From Lithospermum erythrorhizon (lineage: Eukaryota > Streptophyta > Magnoliopsida > Boraginales > Boraginaceae), in contig JADFUC010001816.1 of assembly GCA_019722365.1 (NCBI GenBank), positions 1,054,001-1,118,000 on the forward strand: DNA of 64,000 nucleotides, given 5' to 3'. Shown piece by piece: positions 1-10,663 of this stretch. The notes beneath the pieces were generated by a model. The model did no database searches. It had not been told where the DNA came from and saw only the letters and a program-made list of their open reading frames with translations. Both the position numbers and the translations under genes were made by a program. Position 1 is the stretch's first letter; each line of letters opens with the position of its first letter.

Positions 1-135
1 AAGTACTAGACGGCTCTCTAATCTCTATTTTTTACTGTCAAATGATTTTCCTGGTTAATAAGATTCTAGATTATTACGCATTATTGACAATTTATTGACA
101 ACTCATTTTCCTGGTTAATAAGATTCTAGAGTATT
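1..135. repeat. Two-copy 60-bp tandem repeat
   Basis: The segment TTTCCTGGTTAATAAGATTC followed by TAGA occurs at about 46-70 and again at about 106-130, a direct repeat with a 60-bp period. No coding potential is seen. The left edge is cut by the window, so the array may be longer. Confidence 0.75.
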
Positions 136-199
136 GATTTTGAAAGATGAAACTCTTGAATTCTTGACTGTAGATAATTTTCACGCGTTTTATCATTGA

Positions 200-880
200 G
201 TCGAGACTTTACATATCTGGCGTTAAATTCACCCAGGTATCAGCGAGGATCGGTGGGTATCAATTTAGCATCCTTGTGGGGGATGGTGATCTCACAAATG
301 CTTATTTTAGCTTTTGAATGGTGGGTCAGCAACAATAAAAAAAATAAAAAAGAAAAGTCTTCCATCGCCTACACCCAAGCGCCCAGCATGGCGTGGGTGA
401 TTAATTTCTATTTTTTTGAGCTTGATTTTAAAATAGTTTTTCTTGTGATAATTATAATATTAAAAAAACCAAAATTATATGTTATTGTTTATTTTAAATT
501 TCTGAAATAAGCTTGGTTTGTCTTCATTTAGACCTTGAAAAAAAATCAAATTTTTTACGTATGTTTCTTAACTTTATTATGTATGTCTTTCGGTTCAGTG
601 ATTAATAATATTGTGTTATATTAAAAATTTATAATATTATTTAATATTAAAATAATATAGGTTTTTGAAATTCAAAAATAAATATTTTTCAATTTTAATT
701 AATTTTCATGTCAATTGTTGTAGTAATTATAAATTTAATAATTATATATATGAAATAAATAAAGAAATGAAAATATGGTGGGGTATATATTTGGGTGATG
801 TGGAAGGAAGAAAGTAATTTAGCCTTTTGAATGGCCTGTGTGGAGTGTTCAAGCAAAAGTATGTGTTATTTAAGAGTCTT
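200..880 (+). repeat. Dispersed repeat R1, copy 1
   Basis: This stretch shares a long collinear series of blocks with 53590-54500: a block around GGTGGGTC followed by A-rich AATAAAAAAA, a GGCGTGGGTG-like block, a block around TATGTTTCTT, a run of ATAATATT motifs, and a tail around GTGATGTGGAAGG. A separated fragment with a TATA-like CTATAAATAGAG and CGTTTGGACACC lies at 1684-1830. The blocks suggest a transposable element, perhaps an LTR or TRIM carrying its own promoter, but the ends and the family could not be fixed. The short open frame at 196-510 lies in this repeat and is not credible as a gene. Confidence 0.55.
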
Positions 881-3800
881 GGGCGTGTGGCGGGAGAGAA
901 GTGTCGGAATTTGATCACCGTGCTGCGGACCAGATGTAGTACTAAAATCAAGATGAACTGTTTTCAAAGTTGTAGAGAGATTTTTTGCTTCTTAATACTA
1001 CGTAATAATATATTCTTTTTATTTTATGAGCATTATTATTTGAGTTCATAAAACAAAAACATAGTACCATATATACCATTTTCTTGATCATATCAAAATA
1101 AAGGTAGCCAACTAGATAGTACTAACTTAAAGTTAGATAAACTTCAATTAGAATCTCTCTTGATGCTACTATACGTAACATGGCCTTGAATTCAACATAC
1201 TATTACTAGTTTTAGGGAAGAGAATGTCCACTTAGGATCAAATAGGGTGTTAAAAAGATCGTTCATGTAGTCGATTAAGTGTCGGAATTTAGCAGCAGGG
1301 ATCGGGATCGAAATTTGATCAGAGACAAATTTTTTGGCACCCAAGCAGTGAGGCCGCCGTGAATAAAATACTCCTACAATCGAATTGTCGTTTAAGCTTT
1401 CGGCATGCCGACCTTGTTTAAAATGTAGTATTTCTAATATGCAAGCGTGAAAATTATAAAAATTTGATATTTCAAAATATATATTAGAAGCGAATCTAAC
1501 AAGATTCAGCGTACATATTATTTATTATCGGTAATGAAATTCATGTTCAAATTAAGTCGAGAACAAAAATAGCTTATTGGCTCGCCGCTTGGCATTTCTT
1601 TGATTTGGACTAACTTTATTTTTATTCTTTAAATTATTTTTGTACAATAATTAAGTAAATAAAAAATATATATACCATTATTTTTATTTTTAGAGATCTA
1701 TAAATAGAGTAGACTTGTATCGTTTGGACACCAAAAAATTTGAGTTTTGTACCCACTTTTCATGAGTATTAAAATATTATGAATTTTGAAATTGAAAAAA
1801 ATATTTATTGAAAGGAAGAGAAGATAAAGTGATATGGAAGAGATAAGTGTTGAAACCCTAAATAACATCCTACTAAAGTTGTTGCTAAAAGTGAATGTTA
1901 TTTAATAATGTTAATTTGATATGGCGTAGGAAAATGTCGAGTGCTTGGCTCATGCATAAAGTGGATGGTATTACATACCTTCCTTGTTCATTCCACACAA
2001 TAGTCCAGTCAAATTTGACTATGTTATATGTATGGCATCCAAAACTCATAATGCACCCAACATAACATGAGTTCAAATATCTAGGATAGTAATCATGTTA
2101 CTAGAACTTATCACTTGGTGTTTAATTCAAAGTCACGAAACTCCTAGCCTTAATCCGAAGTGCAATGAAAAATTTTCATATATATATGGAGTGCTTTGTA
2201 TATCGAAATTAAAAAGTGCATCAAATTTAATAATCAATATAATACATTTCATAATTTTCCATTCAACCTAATTGTCGAATTGTTAGCTTTGCCATTTTTT
2301 AGTTGTTCAAGATAGAAGAAAATCTCATCTATAATTACAAGTAAAAGCTTGACTTTATTCCCCTCCATGTGCATGTAAATAACAATGTTTGCAATTTAAG
2401 TCCTAATGTAAGTATGACTCAGTAGTAACACAAGTATTTTCAATTAAAAAGCAAGAAATTCAGGGTAGTGGGACCAAATTAATTGGTGAAGTAATAAAAC
2501 TTTATTAAAAGACTCCAAGAAGTAGGTTTTTCTCTAATTAAAAGGAACTGTTTTGAGAGAAGAAAGAAAGGTTCTTTGACTAAGATTATTATTATTGTTA
2601 TATTTTTCAAGAGCTCAAGGTATACAATGATCAAAATTAGGTTAGTATCTAGCTGTTAGGCTCTAAATACTACTTGCAATAAATAATTTGTGCGCACGTG
2701 AACAAAAGATATAGAGGTACTATTACTTTGAAAACGGACAAAATGTAGCCTACATTTCAAATTTAAAGAATATAATTGAGATAGTGAAAGTCGCCTATTT
2801 GTAATAAGAAGTTATATCTTTCATATTTGATACATAAATAATAAGCACATGATTGATGGTAACCTTGATGAATATTTATTATAAGGATAGATGTTAATGA
2901 TAATTCAATTAATATTTATTAGTGATAGATTTTCACAAATGTACATGATTCATGTCCTGCACAATAACATGAAAAATCAAGCACTTGGAAGTAATTTTAT
3001 TTTTAACATATTGTGAAGTACTCCAATCGGCAGTGTAGCAAAGAGTATTTGGAAATTCATGTTGAGTTGATTCGAAAAGAGTCTCAACTCCTTCTTATTA
3101 TCATCGATAAGATCCATACAATTAAATCTTCAATTCCGCTTAAGTGGAAGTTTATTTAAAAACAATGAAACATATTATGATATATATTATGGCATTTCAA
3201 TCCAAATCAGACATGTTATGATATATATTATGGTGGTATTATTCTAATTGTTTGATAATATATGATTATTTGAGACAATTAAAGGTAAATTTCTCTTGTG
3301 ATTGGAGTCAATTTCAACATGAGAAAGTCTTGCTTATCTAGCTCAATTCCCTATAAGACAACCATCTGAAAAGGTGTGTTTCCAAGATTGAGTCAAAAAG
3401 ATGAATAGTAGCATTACTAGTAGGAACCATGTTCTATGGAACAACAAATCAAGATTATTCAAAAGGAAATGCAATTTTCAGCTTCAAGCTTTGTTTGGAG
3501 ATTTATCGTAACTGTGTGGGACTGATGAGGAGCTTAACAGTAGTGATTAGCCATTATAATGACTTTTAGATCACTTTTCTTCTCGGCCTTTACAAACAAA
3601 TTTTGAGTTCATCTTTTGGTCTCTTGATGCAAATAAGCGTATAATTTATGATAAATTTTGGATAATCTTTTTTGACTCAGTTGAGTTGATTTGAAATTGT
3701 GCAAGTAATGAGAATCAATATTGGAGTGTGATATTTAGAAAAAATAATGGTTTGATAATCAGCATTGTACGGACATACATCTAAATGAGCTTTCCAGGAT

Positions 3801-4991
3801 TGACCTAACGTATTTTTAATTAAATCAATTGAAATTCATTCATTAAAAAAATTAGATATGTGTATATGAAATGTCTAACAATATGAACAATTTTGACTTG
3901 TTATTGTTTTAAAATTGGAATGATTATTATTTTGTAGAAAAATTATCACTTAAATTGGGATGGAAAGGGTATTATAATAATAATAGATATTTAATACACA
4001 TGTTAATGATATTCTTCCAATTGTTTTATAAATAATACAAATGACATTTTAATTACAAATGTCACTAACTACAAATAAAGATGGAAATATCGATTTGATT
4101 GGATCTAATCTCTTAAAAAATTAATTCTCACTTTTATTAATTTTATTCAACACACCTCTAGAAAATCAAAATTTAAACATGCATTTAGACTTATAAATCT
4201 TCTGTTTATAGAATCTAATGGTACGGATATTTGCTTATGCATATGAACTATTGCTTCAATACTGGCTTAACTATTTATTAAAAAAACATCTCAATTATAT
4301 TAAAATGAAAATAGCATATAATATCTTCGTCTCTATTTATTTGATTGTTTATAAGAAAAGCATTTTATTAAAACAATCATTGATTGTACAATTTTTAATG
4401 ATAAATAAAAGTTATTAACCAATGAAAAAAAGAATATAATGAAACAAAACAAATTTCAATGTAAAAAAATTACATTGATAACCGAATCAATCACTTATAA
4501 TGAGAAGATAAATTTTTGTTTGATGATCACTTAAATAGATGAGGGAGTATTATTGTAAAGTGCTAAGGCTCTTCATGAGGCTTAGGTCGTAAACGAACCA
4601 AACTTTTTCAAACTTCATTAGTTTTGGTACAAGAGCACGACTCAAAAGTTAGATTCGGTTAGAAATTCTAATAAGCTTTCAATTTAATTCGAATATTCAG
4701 ACGATTAAATTTTTTCAAGATAGATTAAAGGGAAGAAAAAAAACCTAAAAGATTTCGAACTTGTGTATACTTTAGACCAAATCACTTGGTTCGAACTTGG
4801 ACGAATCCAAAAGCAAGGTTGAAGTTACATTACTCAAACGGATCCATAAACAAGGTTCGAGTTACTTTTGATTGACCTCTAGTCGAATCTCAAATCAAAT
4901 CTTTCAAACCGAACCAAACTTCTAGTCTGTTTAGGGACTCAAAGTGTCTTCTTTCAGCCTAATATCCATCCAAAAGGTAGCTTAGCTTTAT
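881..4991. other. AT-rich intergenic DNA without a recognised gene
   Basis: No exon-like coding stretch was recognised on either strand. A detached R1 fragment lies at 1684-1830. A short direct repeat around ATTATGATATATATTATGG occurs at about 3173 and 3215. The remainder is unassigned AT-rich sequence with stops in all frames. Confidence 0.6.
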
Positions 4992-4999
4992 AAGTTCTT

Positions 5000-5282
5000 G
5001 GATTAATTTTTTTTGCCCCTAAACTATTTCGTTAGTTTCAAATTGCCCCCTAATACTATTATGGTTTCAAATTACCCCCTAATACTATTATGATTGCAAA
5101 TTGCCTCTATACTACACTTTGATTTCAAATTGCCCCCTCAAATAGGTTTTTGCGAAATGTGATTTGAGGTTGCAATTTGAAACAAAGTAGCAGCTATAGG
5201 AAGCAATTGCAATATAATAATATTAAGAAGAACTTAATTAAAATTAAGGCGATAGTTTAGGGGCAAAAAGAAAAATAAGCCT
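5000..5282. mobile_element. hAT-like MITE with 8-bp target duplication
   Basis: The element is flanked by perfect 8-bp direct repeats AAGTTCTT at 4992-4999 and 5283-5290. Its ends are imperfect terminal inverted repeats of about 33 bp that share TTGCCCCTAAACTAT. The left half holds about three tandem copies of a 30-40-bp unit based on TTTCAAATTGCCCCCTAATA, and the right half holds a more diverged inverted counterpart (GGTTGCAATTTGAAAC). Length under 300 bp, no coding capacity and the 8-bp duplication fit a non-autonomous hAT-type element; a Mutator-like origin (usually 9 bp) is less likely. Confidence 0.75.
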
Positions 5283-5290
5283 AAGTTCTT

Positions 5291-6285
5291 TCAATTTAAT
5301 AAGTTTTTCCATGTGTATATTCTACAGTTATCATTCAAGTAGTATCTCTAGCTTTCTAGTTTCAGTTCAATGTTTTATTTGTATTCAAGTGTACAACACA
5401 GTGCCTTGCAACCAACTCTACCATATCGATGACTAACAATCCCATCATGGCACCTTTTAATAAGTTAAACAAAGTTATTGTTGGCCTATAACAATCAAAC
5501 ATGTATATACGGATATATTACAACCAAAGAACAAAGACATAAGATTCTATAAGACAATACAGAAGAGGTGTATGGATGAACAAAATAATTTTTCTAAGTT
5601 TATTTTTGGGGTTGGTATAGTTGATTTCATTTGGTGAATCTCAAAACAGCTTTGCACTAAGAAAGGGTTTTAGAGTTAATGAAGAATGGTTTCCACACCA
5701 TGAAGCGGATAATTATGAGGTTGTTTCTTCCTGACCGAATAATTAGCAAACTATTCCAGGACAAATCCCCACTTCACCGAAATGGAATAATTACAATACA
5801 CTGCAACATACAGACACCCAACTAGTACACTGCCAACTTAATTTTAATAAACAGGTTGACTAGGTAGTGTTTTCCCTCGCCTTGCTCTTACCTTCTTGAC
5901 AAAAACCAACATAAGATATACAACCTCTTCTACCACATCAAACCTATGGACATGCTTGATCACTAAAAATTTGAGCAAATGGTTCATATAGATGTAGAAC
6001 TTTGCGGCATATAAATTTAGACTATAACACAGGGAAGCCAGCACAAGATTTATAACATATCAAAGCAACGTTAAAGACATGTCACACTGTCATTATGGTC
6101 TCAAAAATTTAGCTAATCGATACAATAGATCACAGCGTAATAAAAACACAAATTAAAAGAAAACAAAGACGGTATAGTGATTCCCAACAAAAGGCACTAA
6201 AGGCATTTTCAGTTTAAACTGTAACTCAAACGTTCCAAAACTCAGCTAGAACTTGTCATGATCTTTACCGAATTGCTGGAGTGGA
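5291..6285. other. Intergenic DNA and probable 3' UTR of eS27
   Basis: The eS27 stop codon lies at 6286-6288, so the part just left of it is likely its 3' untranslated region. No other coding sequence was recognised. A 66-codon open frame at 5844-6044 minus has no family resemblance and is treated as chance. Confidence 0.5.
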
Positions 6286-7420
6286 TCAATCCCCCTTTCT
6301 CCTGAATGAGCATCCCTCAGTAAGTCTAGCACGGCCACCAGTTGGTTGGCACAATACCGATTGACAGTTCCCACACACCACCACTGTCTGAGAGTGGCTA
6401 AACACAGTCGTTCTACACAAGCAAAAATTATTGTTTATTAACAGGTAAAATAGGTTTCATCTGAATTCAAATTACAATATACTTATACTACCTCCATCCC
6501 TAAAGAATTGTCTAGTTTGATTTTCAATGGTCAAAATTAACAAACTTTCAAAATCTTAATTGAAATGTGTGATTTAGATTTGAATAAAAATCATAACACA
6601 TGTTGCAAATAGTATCTATTAATATATTCTTCACCAAATGGTACAAGTGTACAACATATATACAAATATTTGAGTTCAAAAGTTATAAATTAATAGATCG
6701 AAATACAAAACTAGACCATATTTTTGAGATGGTTAATAATTAAAACAATAAACATCAAGCTTAAACATAATAGTAAAGGTAAAAAAGAATGGTATAGGGA
6801 ATAGCTTACATGTTGAAACAACCTTGGCACTTGACATCCTACAAAAACTCAAAATCAAAATAAAAAGCAATAAAACTTAATTCACCATAAAGATCACATT
6901 TTTATTAATAATAAACAAAAAATCAAAAAACCCAACAAAACAAATAACAGAATCAAGGAGTACCATGAAGAAAGAGTTAAATAAAGTACAAGAATCCTAA
7001 GCTTACTAATAATTAATTTACCATAAAGTTCCACTTTTTTATTCATATAAACAAAATATCAAAAACCCAACAAAATAAATAACAGAAGCAAGTAGTACCA
7101 TAAAGCAATAGTTGACAAAATGCTTAATTTACCATAAAGGTCCAGTTTTTATTGATAATAAACAAAAAAAATAAAAAACCCAACAAAATAAATAACAGAA
7201 TCGAGTTGTACCATGAAGAAAGAGTTGGGAGAAGGTACAAGACGCTTAAGCTTATGCTTCCTCTTCTCAATATCAGCTGGAGGATTCAGCAAATCAATGT
7301 CATTTGGGAGCACCTAATCAAATAATTATAATAAAAAACACATTAAAAATTAAGATCAAAATGAATATATAAAAAAAATCATATATTATAATATATATTA
7401 TGATATTAAAAATTTACCAT
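6286..7420 (-). CDS. RPS27: 40S ribosomal protein eS27 (RPS27)
   Basis: Structural protein of the small cytosolic ribosomal subunit with a C4 zinc ribbon. Four coding exons on the minus strand: 7418-7420 (the ATG alone), 7212-7313, 6810-6838 and 6286-6412, with consistent phases, giving 86 residues, the normal plant length. The N-terminal part reads [20 protein letters not shown], the middle [10 protein letters not shown], and the C-terminal part [18 protein letters not shown] to CSFRRKGD. The zinc ligands are CxxC in KCQGC and CxxC in VCGNC. An intron immediately after the ATG is plausible for this family. Intron 3 (6413-6809) holds a MITE and intron 2 (6839-7211) holds tandem copies of its own donor region. 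The gene is divergent from the RPA34-like gene. Identification is very secure; the exons are too short to stand out as open frames. Confidence 0.96.
6488..6735. mobile_element. Stowaway-like MITE in eS27 intron 3
   Basis: The left end reads CTACCTCCATCCCTAAAG and continues with AATTGTCTAGTTT; the right end read in reverse complement is CCATCTCAAAAATATGGTCTAGTTTTG. These are imperfect terminal inverted repeats of the CTCCCTCC.TCCC..AA type common in plant Tc1/mariner-derived MITEs. The interior (AATGGTCAAAATTAAC, ATTCTTCACCAAAT) recurs in other introns of this window. No coding capacity. Confidence 0.65.
6839..7211 (-). repeat. Three-copy tandem duplication of the eS27 exon 2 donor region
   Basis: eS27 intron 2 is built from three related units. 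On the plus strand the donor-side word GTACCATGAAGAAAGAGTT occurs at the real exon 2 end (about 7208) and at about 6960, and a weaker copy GTACCATAAAGCAATAGTT lies at about 7096; spacings are roughly 112 and 136 bp. Each is accompanied by AACCCAACAAAA and AATTTACCATAAAG blocks. The 6960 copy also carries about 45 bp resembling the 3' end of exon 2 (GTACAAGA..CTAAGCTTA), so part of an exon was copied into the intron. Confidence 0.8.
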
Positions 7421-7448
7421 GTTGAGATTTTGATAGGATGGATAAATG

Positions 7449-7456
7449 AAACCCTA
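7449..7456. promoter_or_regulatory. Telo-box near the eS27 start
   Basis: AAACCCTA, 29 bp upstream of the eS27 ATG (in the inverse orientation to that gene). Telo-boxes are established promoter or leader elements of plant translation and ribosome-biogenesis genes. A single 8-mer could occur by chance; its place beside a ribosomal protein start favours function. Confidence 0.5.
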
Positions 7457-8002
7457 TGAAGAAGTCGTTTATCTACTTGTGTTTTGAGTTTATCTAATAA
7501 CCTAGTTTTTGTAGGAACATGGTACATGGATTGGGCTTTCATGGATCATTGTGTGTAATTCAATTAATACCCTTCCATACTTGACTCGACTCGAAAAAAT
7601 TGAGGAGTTATAATATTAGGAGCTCATTTTTTCAAATTCACCTTGAGACTTGAGAGTCCTAAATGTATGGAGTATTTTATATTCGACATGAAAACATTAT
7701 AATTCAATAGCCACTTGACTTGTTGATACTACTACTATTACGAATATAAAAAAACCTTGAAGGTTCTATTCGGTCCGATATAGTTCGAACGAACCGAAGT
7801 TTCGATTCTGTTCGAATAACATACATTTATAAACAATATAATTTTCTTCTTATTTTATTGTGAAAATTCAAATTTTCGATCGAACCTCGAACCGAACTTC
7901 AACCTTTGAATTTTACGAGCCAAATCAAACTTAAAATATTTTGTTCCTTTACACTCGAAGCAAACAACACTTTCGAAAACGAAAATAATTAAATAGAAGC
8001 CT

Positions 8003-8010
8003 AAACCCTA
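8003..8010 (+). promoter_or_regulatory. Telo-box near the RPA34-like start
   Basis: AAACCCTA, 24 bp upstream of the ATG at 8034, within CTAAACCCTAGC. It matches the element on the eS27 side of the same promoter region. Confidence 0.55.
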
Positions 8011-8033
8011 GCAAGAAAAAAGAGGAGAAAAGT

Positions 8034-10663
8034 ATGGCACCACAAAATAATTCAGAGATGAAAGAGGTGAAAATTGATTCAGCAATTGATTTCACTTTAG
8101 CCGACTTTAATTCTCCCTCTACAGAGATTTGGATTATGCAATGGCCCTTTGACCATGATGTATGTATTCCCTTTTTCCACTTTTTTTCAAGATTTTTTTA
8201 TTTTTATAATATTGGTTTTTTCTGATTATTTCAATATATTTTTTGTAGTAATTTATTTGGTATGTAACAAATATACTATGATGCTCAGAAAAAACCGATT
8301 CTTTATATATAATAAACATAGTATAAACTTGACAATCTTTTTGGGATATTATGTATGTTTTCCCTTTTTCCATTTATTTTCAATATTTTTTTTATTTTTA
8401 TAGAATTGGGTTTTTTCTGATTATTTCAATATATTTTTTTATAGTAATTTATTTGGTATGTAACAAATATAGTATAATACTCAGAAAAACCCAATTCTTT
8501 AAATATAATAAGCATATTATAAACTTGACAATCGTTTTGGGATATGATGTATGCCCTTTGTCCACTTATTTTCAAGATTTTTTATTTTTATAGAATTGGT
8601 TTTTATTTGTTATAGTAATTTATTTGGTATGTACCACAGTAGAAAATAAATAATCCCATATCCCAAAAAGATTGTCAAGTTTATGATATGTTTGTTATAT
8701 TAAATTAATGTTGATTGTTAAAGAATTGGGTTTTTGTGAGTATCATAGTATATTTGTTATACTCTTTGATTTGAATCAAAATAAACAAATTTTATAGATT
8801 TAGTTGATACAAATAAGTTTGATTTTAACCATAATTAACAAAGTTTGTAGCTTTAATTGATACAAATAAGTTTGATTTGAATCAAGATTACCATGCTAAT
8901 ATTTGATAGTAGGGTACATTAGAAATACTGGCATTTAGTATATTTTCACTAAATATTAACATATTGAATATACGCGAGGGGTAAATAGCATATAGAATTT
9001 GTTTATTTTGGTAGTAATCTGATTCAAATTGGTTAGAGTCTCAGAATCTTATGAATCTGTCTATATTTTCGATTAATCGGAATCCGGTAAAATTGTTTTT
9101 TATAGCTGTATTCCCTTGACATGAATTAATTCGTTTTCTAGAAAAGCAACAGCCCATGGCCAAAGTTAGCTGATTTTGAGGGCTCAGAAGTCACGTTGAA
9201 GCTCAATACGACGGAAGGTGAATTTGGCAGTATTCAGTCTTCCTCAGGTGAGCACTTTATCCATTTGCACGTCAAGCATTTTTTGCTTGGTAATTTATTT
9301 GCATTATAGGATTTTGCCTTACATTTGGCTTGGATGCTTTTCTTGTTCCAGGGAAATCTTACGAATTGCGCAGTATGGAATCACATACCCCTGAAGAATT
9401 TGTTTTTCTAACTTCTGCATCGGATACGGAAATTGGTATACAATACATTCTTCCTTTTAAACGCTTAGTATTCTGATGTGAAGACTATGTCTGATTGTTG
9501 TTCATCAATGCGTTAAACTTATTGCTTATTGATGTATACTGCAGTTCATTATCCAGAAATAGATACCACTTAATCTATAATATATAGGGTTTAATTGTGG
9601 ACCTTCAGAACTAGAGTTTTTATTAAATAGACTGAATTTGTTATATATATGATTGAAGAAGCAATGTTGTATAACCTTCTTGTGAAATGTTCATGATTAA
9701 GCTGTCAAATTGTGAGGTTGTATGAGATGCTAAGCATGGTTGTCACAAAGTTACAACTTACAAGGTCAAATTTCACACAGATCATTTATTTTTAGTTTGT
9801 TGCTAAGTAGAAATATTCTGTAATGGTCTATTACATATAGAAGACTTTGATAAATTGAGCGGGGTTTGATTTTTCTCATAAAAAATTTGCGTGGATTATA
9901 CCCTCGGATGGAAAAAATAAACTAGGCCTAAGTTGAAAACTTGCATGCTGACTTTTCCGTGGTGACTCTGATCTTGTTATTTAAGAACTTCTAGTACATG
10001 GTAGTAGAGTTCGGAGAGAGATGGAATGTGTTAACTAATCAAGGTATTAATTCAGCATTCAATGTAATTTTTTTCTTATGTCAATTCAAGCATATATGGA
10101 GCAGCATGCAGAAATTCCTTGAATGTTCTACCAGCTACCTCCTTATTGGGAGATGACTGAAGTCATTGTGCAACTTTGTTTATGCTAGCTAATGAAGTTT
10201 TGTATGTAGCTGCTTCATGAAATAATCGCTTTTTTCAATTTTTACAGTTGGGAGGGTAACTCGGCATGTTTCTGTGATCCATTACCCGGAGGCTAGTGAG
10301 TTACAAAAGCCTGATAAAGACATTGCAAGAAAATTAGGACAGAGAAGTTCTGGCACTTCCTTGACAGGTTCAGCTCGTCGTACTGCAACTCCAACTCAAA
10401 CTACCAGGTCAAGACATGTCCAAACATCAACTGGCACAATCTCCACTCCTAGCAGTGGCAAGAGAGGTACGAGTAGCATCATAACTGGATCTTCGGAGTC
10501 CTCAAAATCCAAAAAGAGAAAACATGCCAATGAGGCGAGCAGTTCTCTTGGGCACTCGAATGGAGATTCCGGAAGAGGTCACAGTGCAGTAACCTCGTCA
10601 GGAGGACCACATAATCAGTCTCAAGAAATAAAATCAAAGAGAAGGAAGAAAAACGAGGACTGA
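8034..10663 (+). CDS. RPA34-like (POLR1G/PAF49-type) nuclear protein
   Basis: Four exons: 8034-8159, 9142-9247, 9352-9435 and 10248-10663, phases consistent, 243 residues. The N-terminal half (DFTLADFNSPSTEIWIMQWP, residues about 19-38) resembles the start of the RPA34/CAST domain, whose animal members have a similar D-T-E-L-W-L-I-Q stretch. The C-terminal half from about residue 130 is low-complexity and basic (SKSKKRKH, KSKRRKKNED), as expected of nucleolar Pol I subunits and of plant mediator-associated proteins of this class. The family acts in RNA polymerase I transcription elongation or initiation in the nucleolus. Assignment rests on the N-terminal motif and overall layout, so the exact paralogue is uncertain. 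It shares a promoter region with eS27, consistent with a ribosome-biogenesis role. Intron 1 is expanded by tandem copies of its own donor region. Confidence 0.7.
8158..8770 (+). repeat. Donor-region tandem repeat with inverted end unit, intron 1 of RPA34-like gene
   Basis: The real donor context ATGATGTATGTATTCCC at 8155 is repeated as ATTATGTATGTTTTCCC at about 8348 and ATGATGTATGCCCTTTG at about 8544, spacings of about 193 and 196 bp. Each repeat copy is directly preceded by the MITE-like terminus ACTTGACAATC followed by TTTTTGGGATAT. Each unit contains AATTTATTTGGTATGTA and a CTCAGAAAAA..C block. At 8650-8770 the unit reappears in inverse orientation (CCCAAAAAGATTGTCAAG), so a hairpin can form between about 8270-8345 and 8655-8760. 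Confidence 0.8.

Larger units (their letters stand above)
7421..8033. promoter_or_regulatory. Shared divergent promoter of eS27 and the RPA34-like gene
   Basis: The two start codons are 613 bp apart and point away from each other. No other gene lies between. The region includes both 5' UTRs and a telo-box close to each start codon. It is AT-rich with a GAACCGAA-containing stretch near 7790-7900 that resembles repeated DNA. Confidence 0.65.

Noticed and set aside
196..510. Open frame of 104 codons starting MSRDFTYLAL
   Set aside because: Lies wholly in dispersed repeat R1, has a low-complexity Lys/Ile-rich tail and no family resemblance.
8134..8593. Several overlapping 60-85-codon frames rich in Phe and Tyr
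   Set aside because: They fall in the tandemly repeated T-rich intron of the RPA34-like gene and reflect repeat composition.
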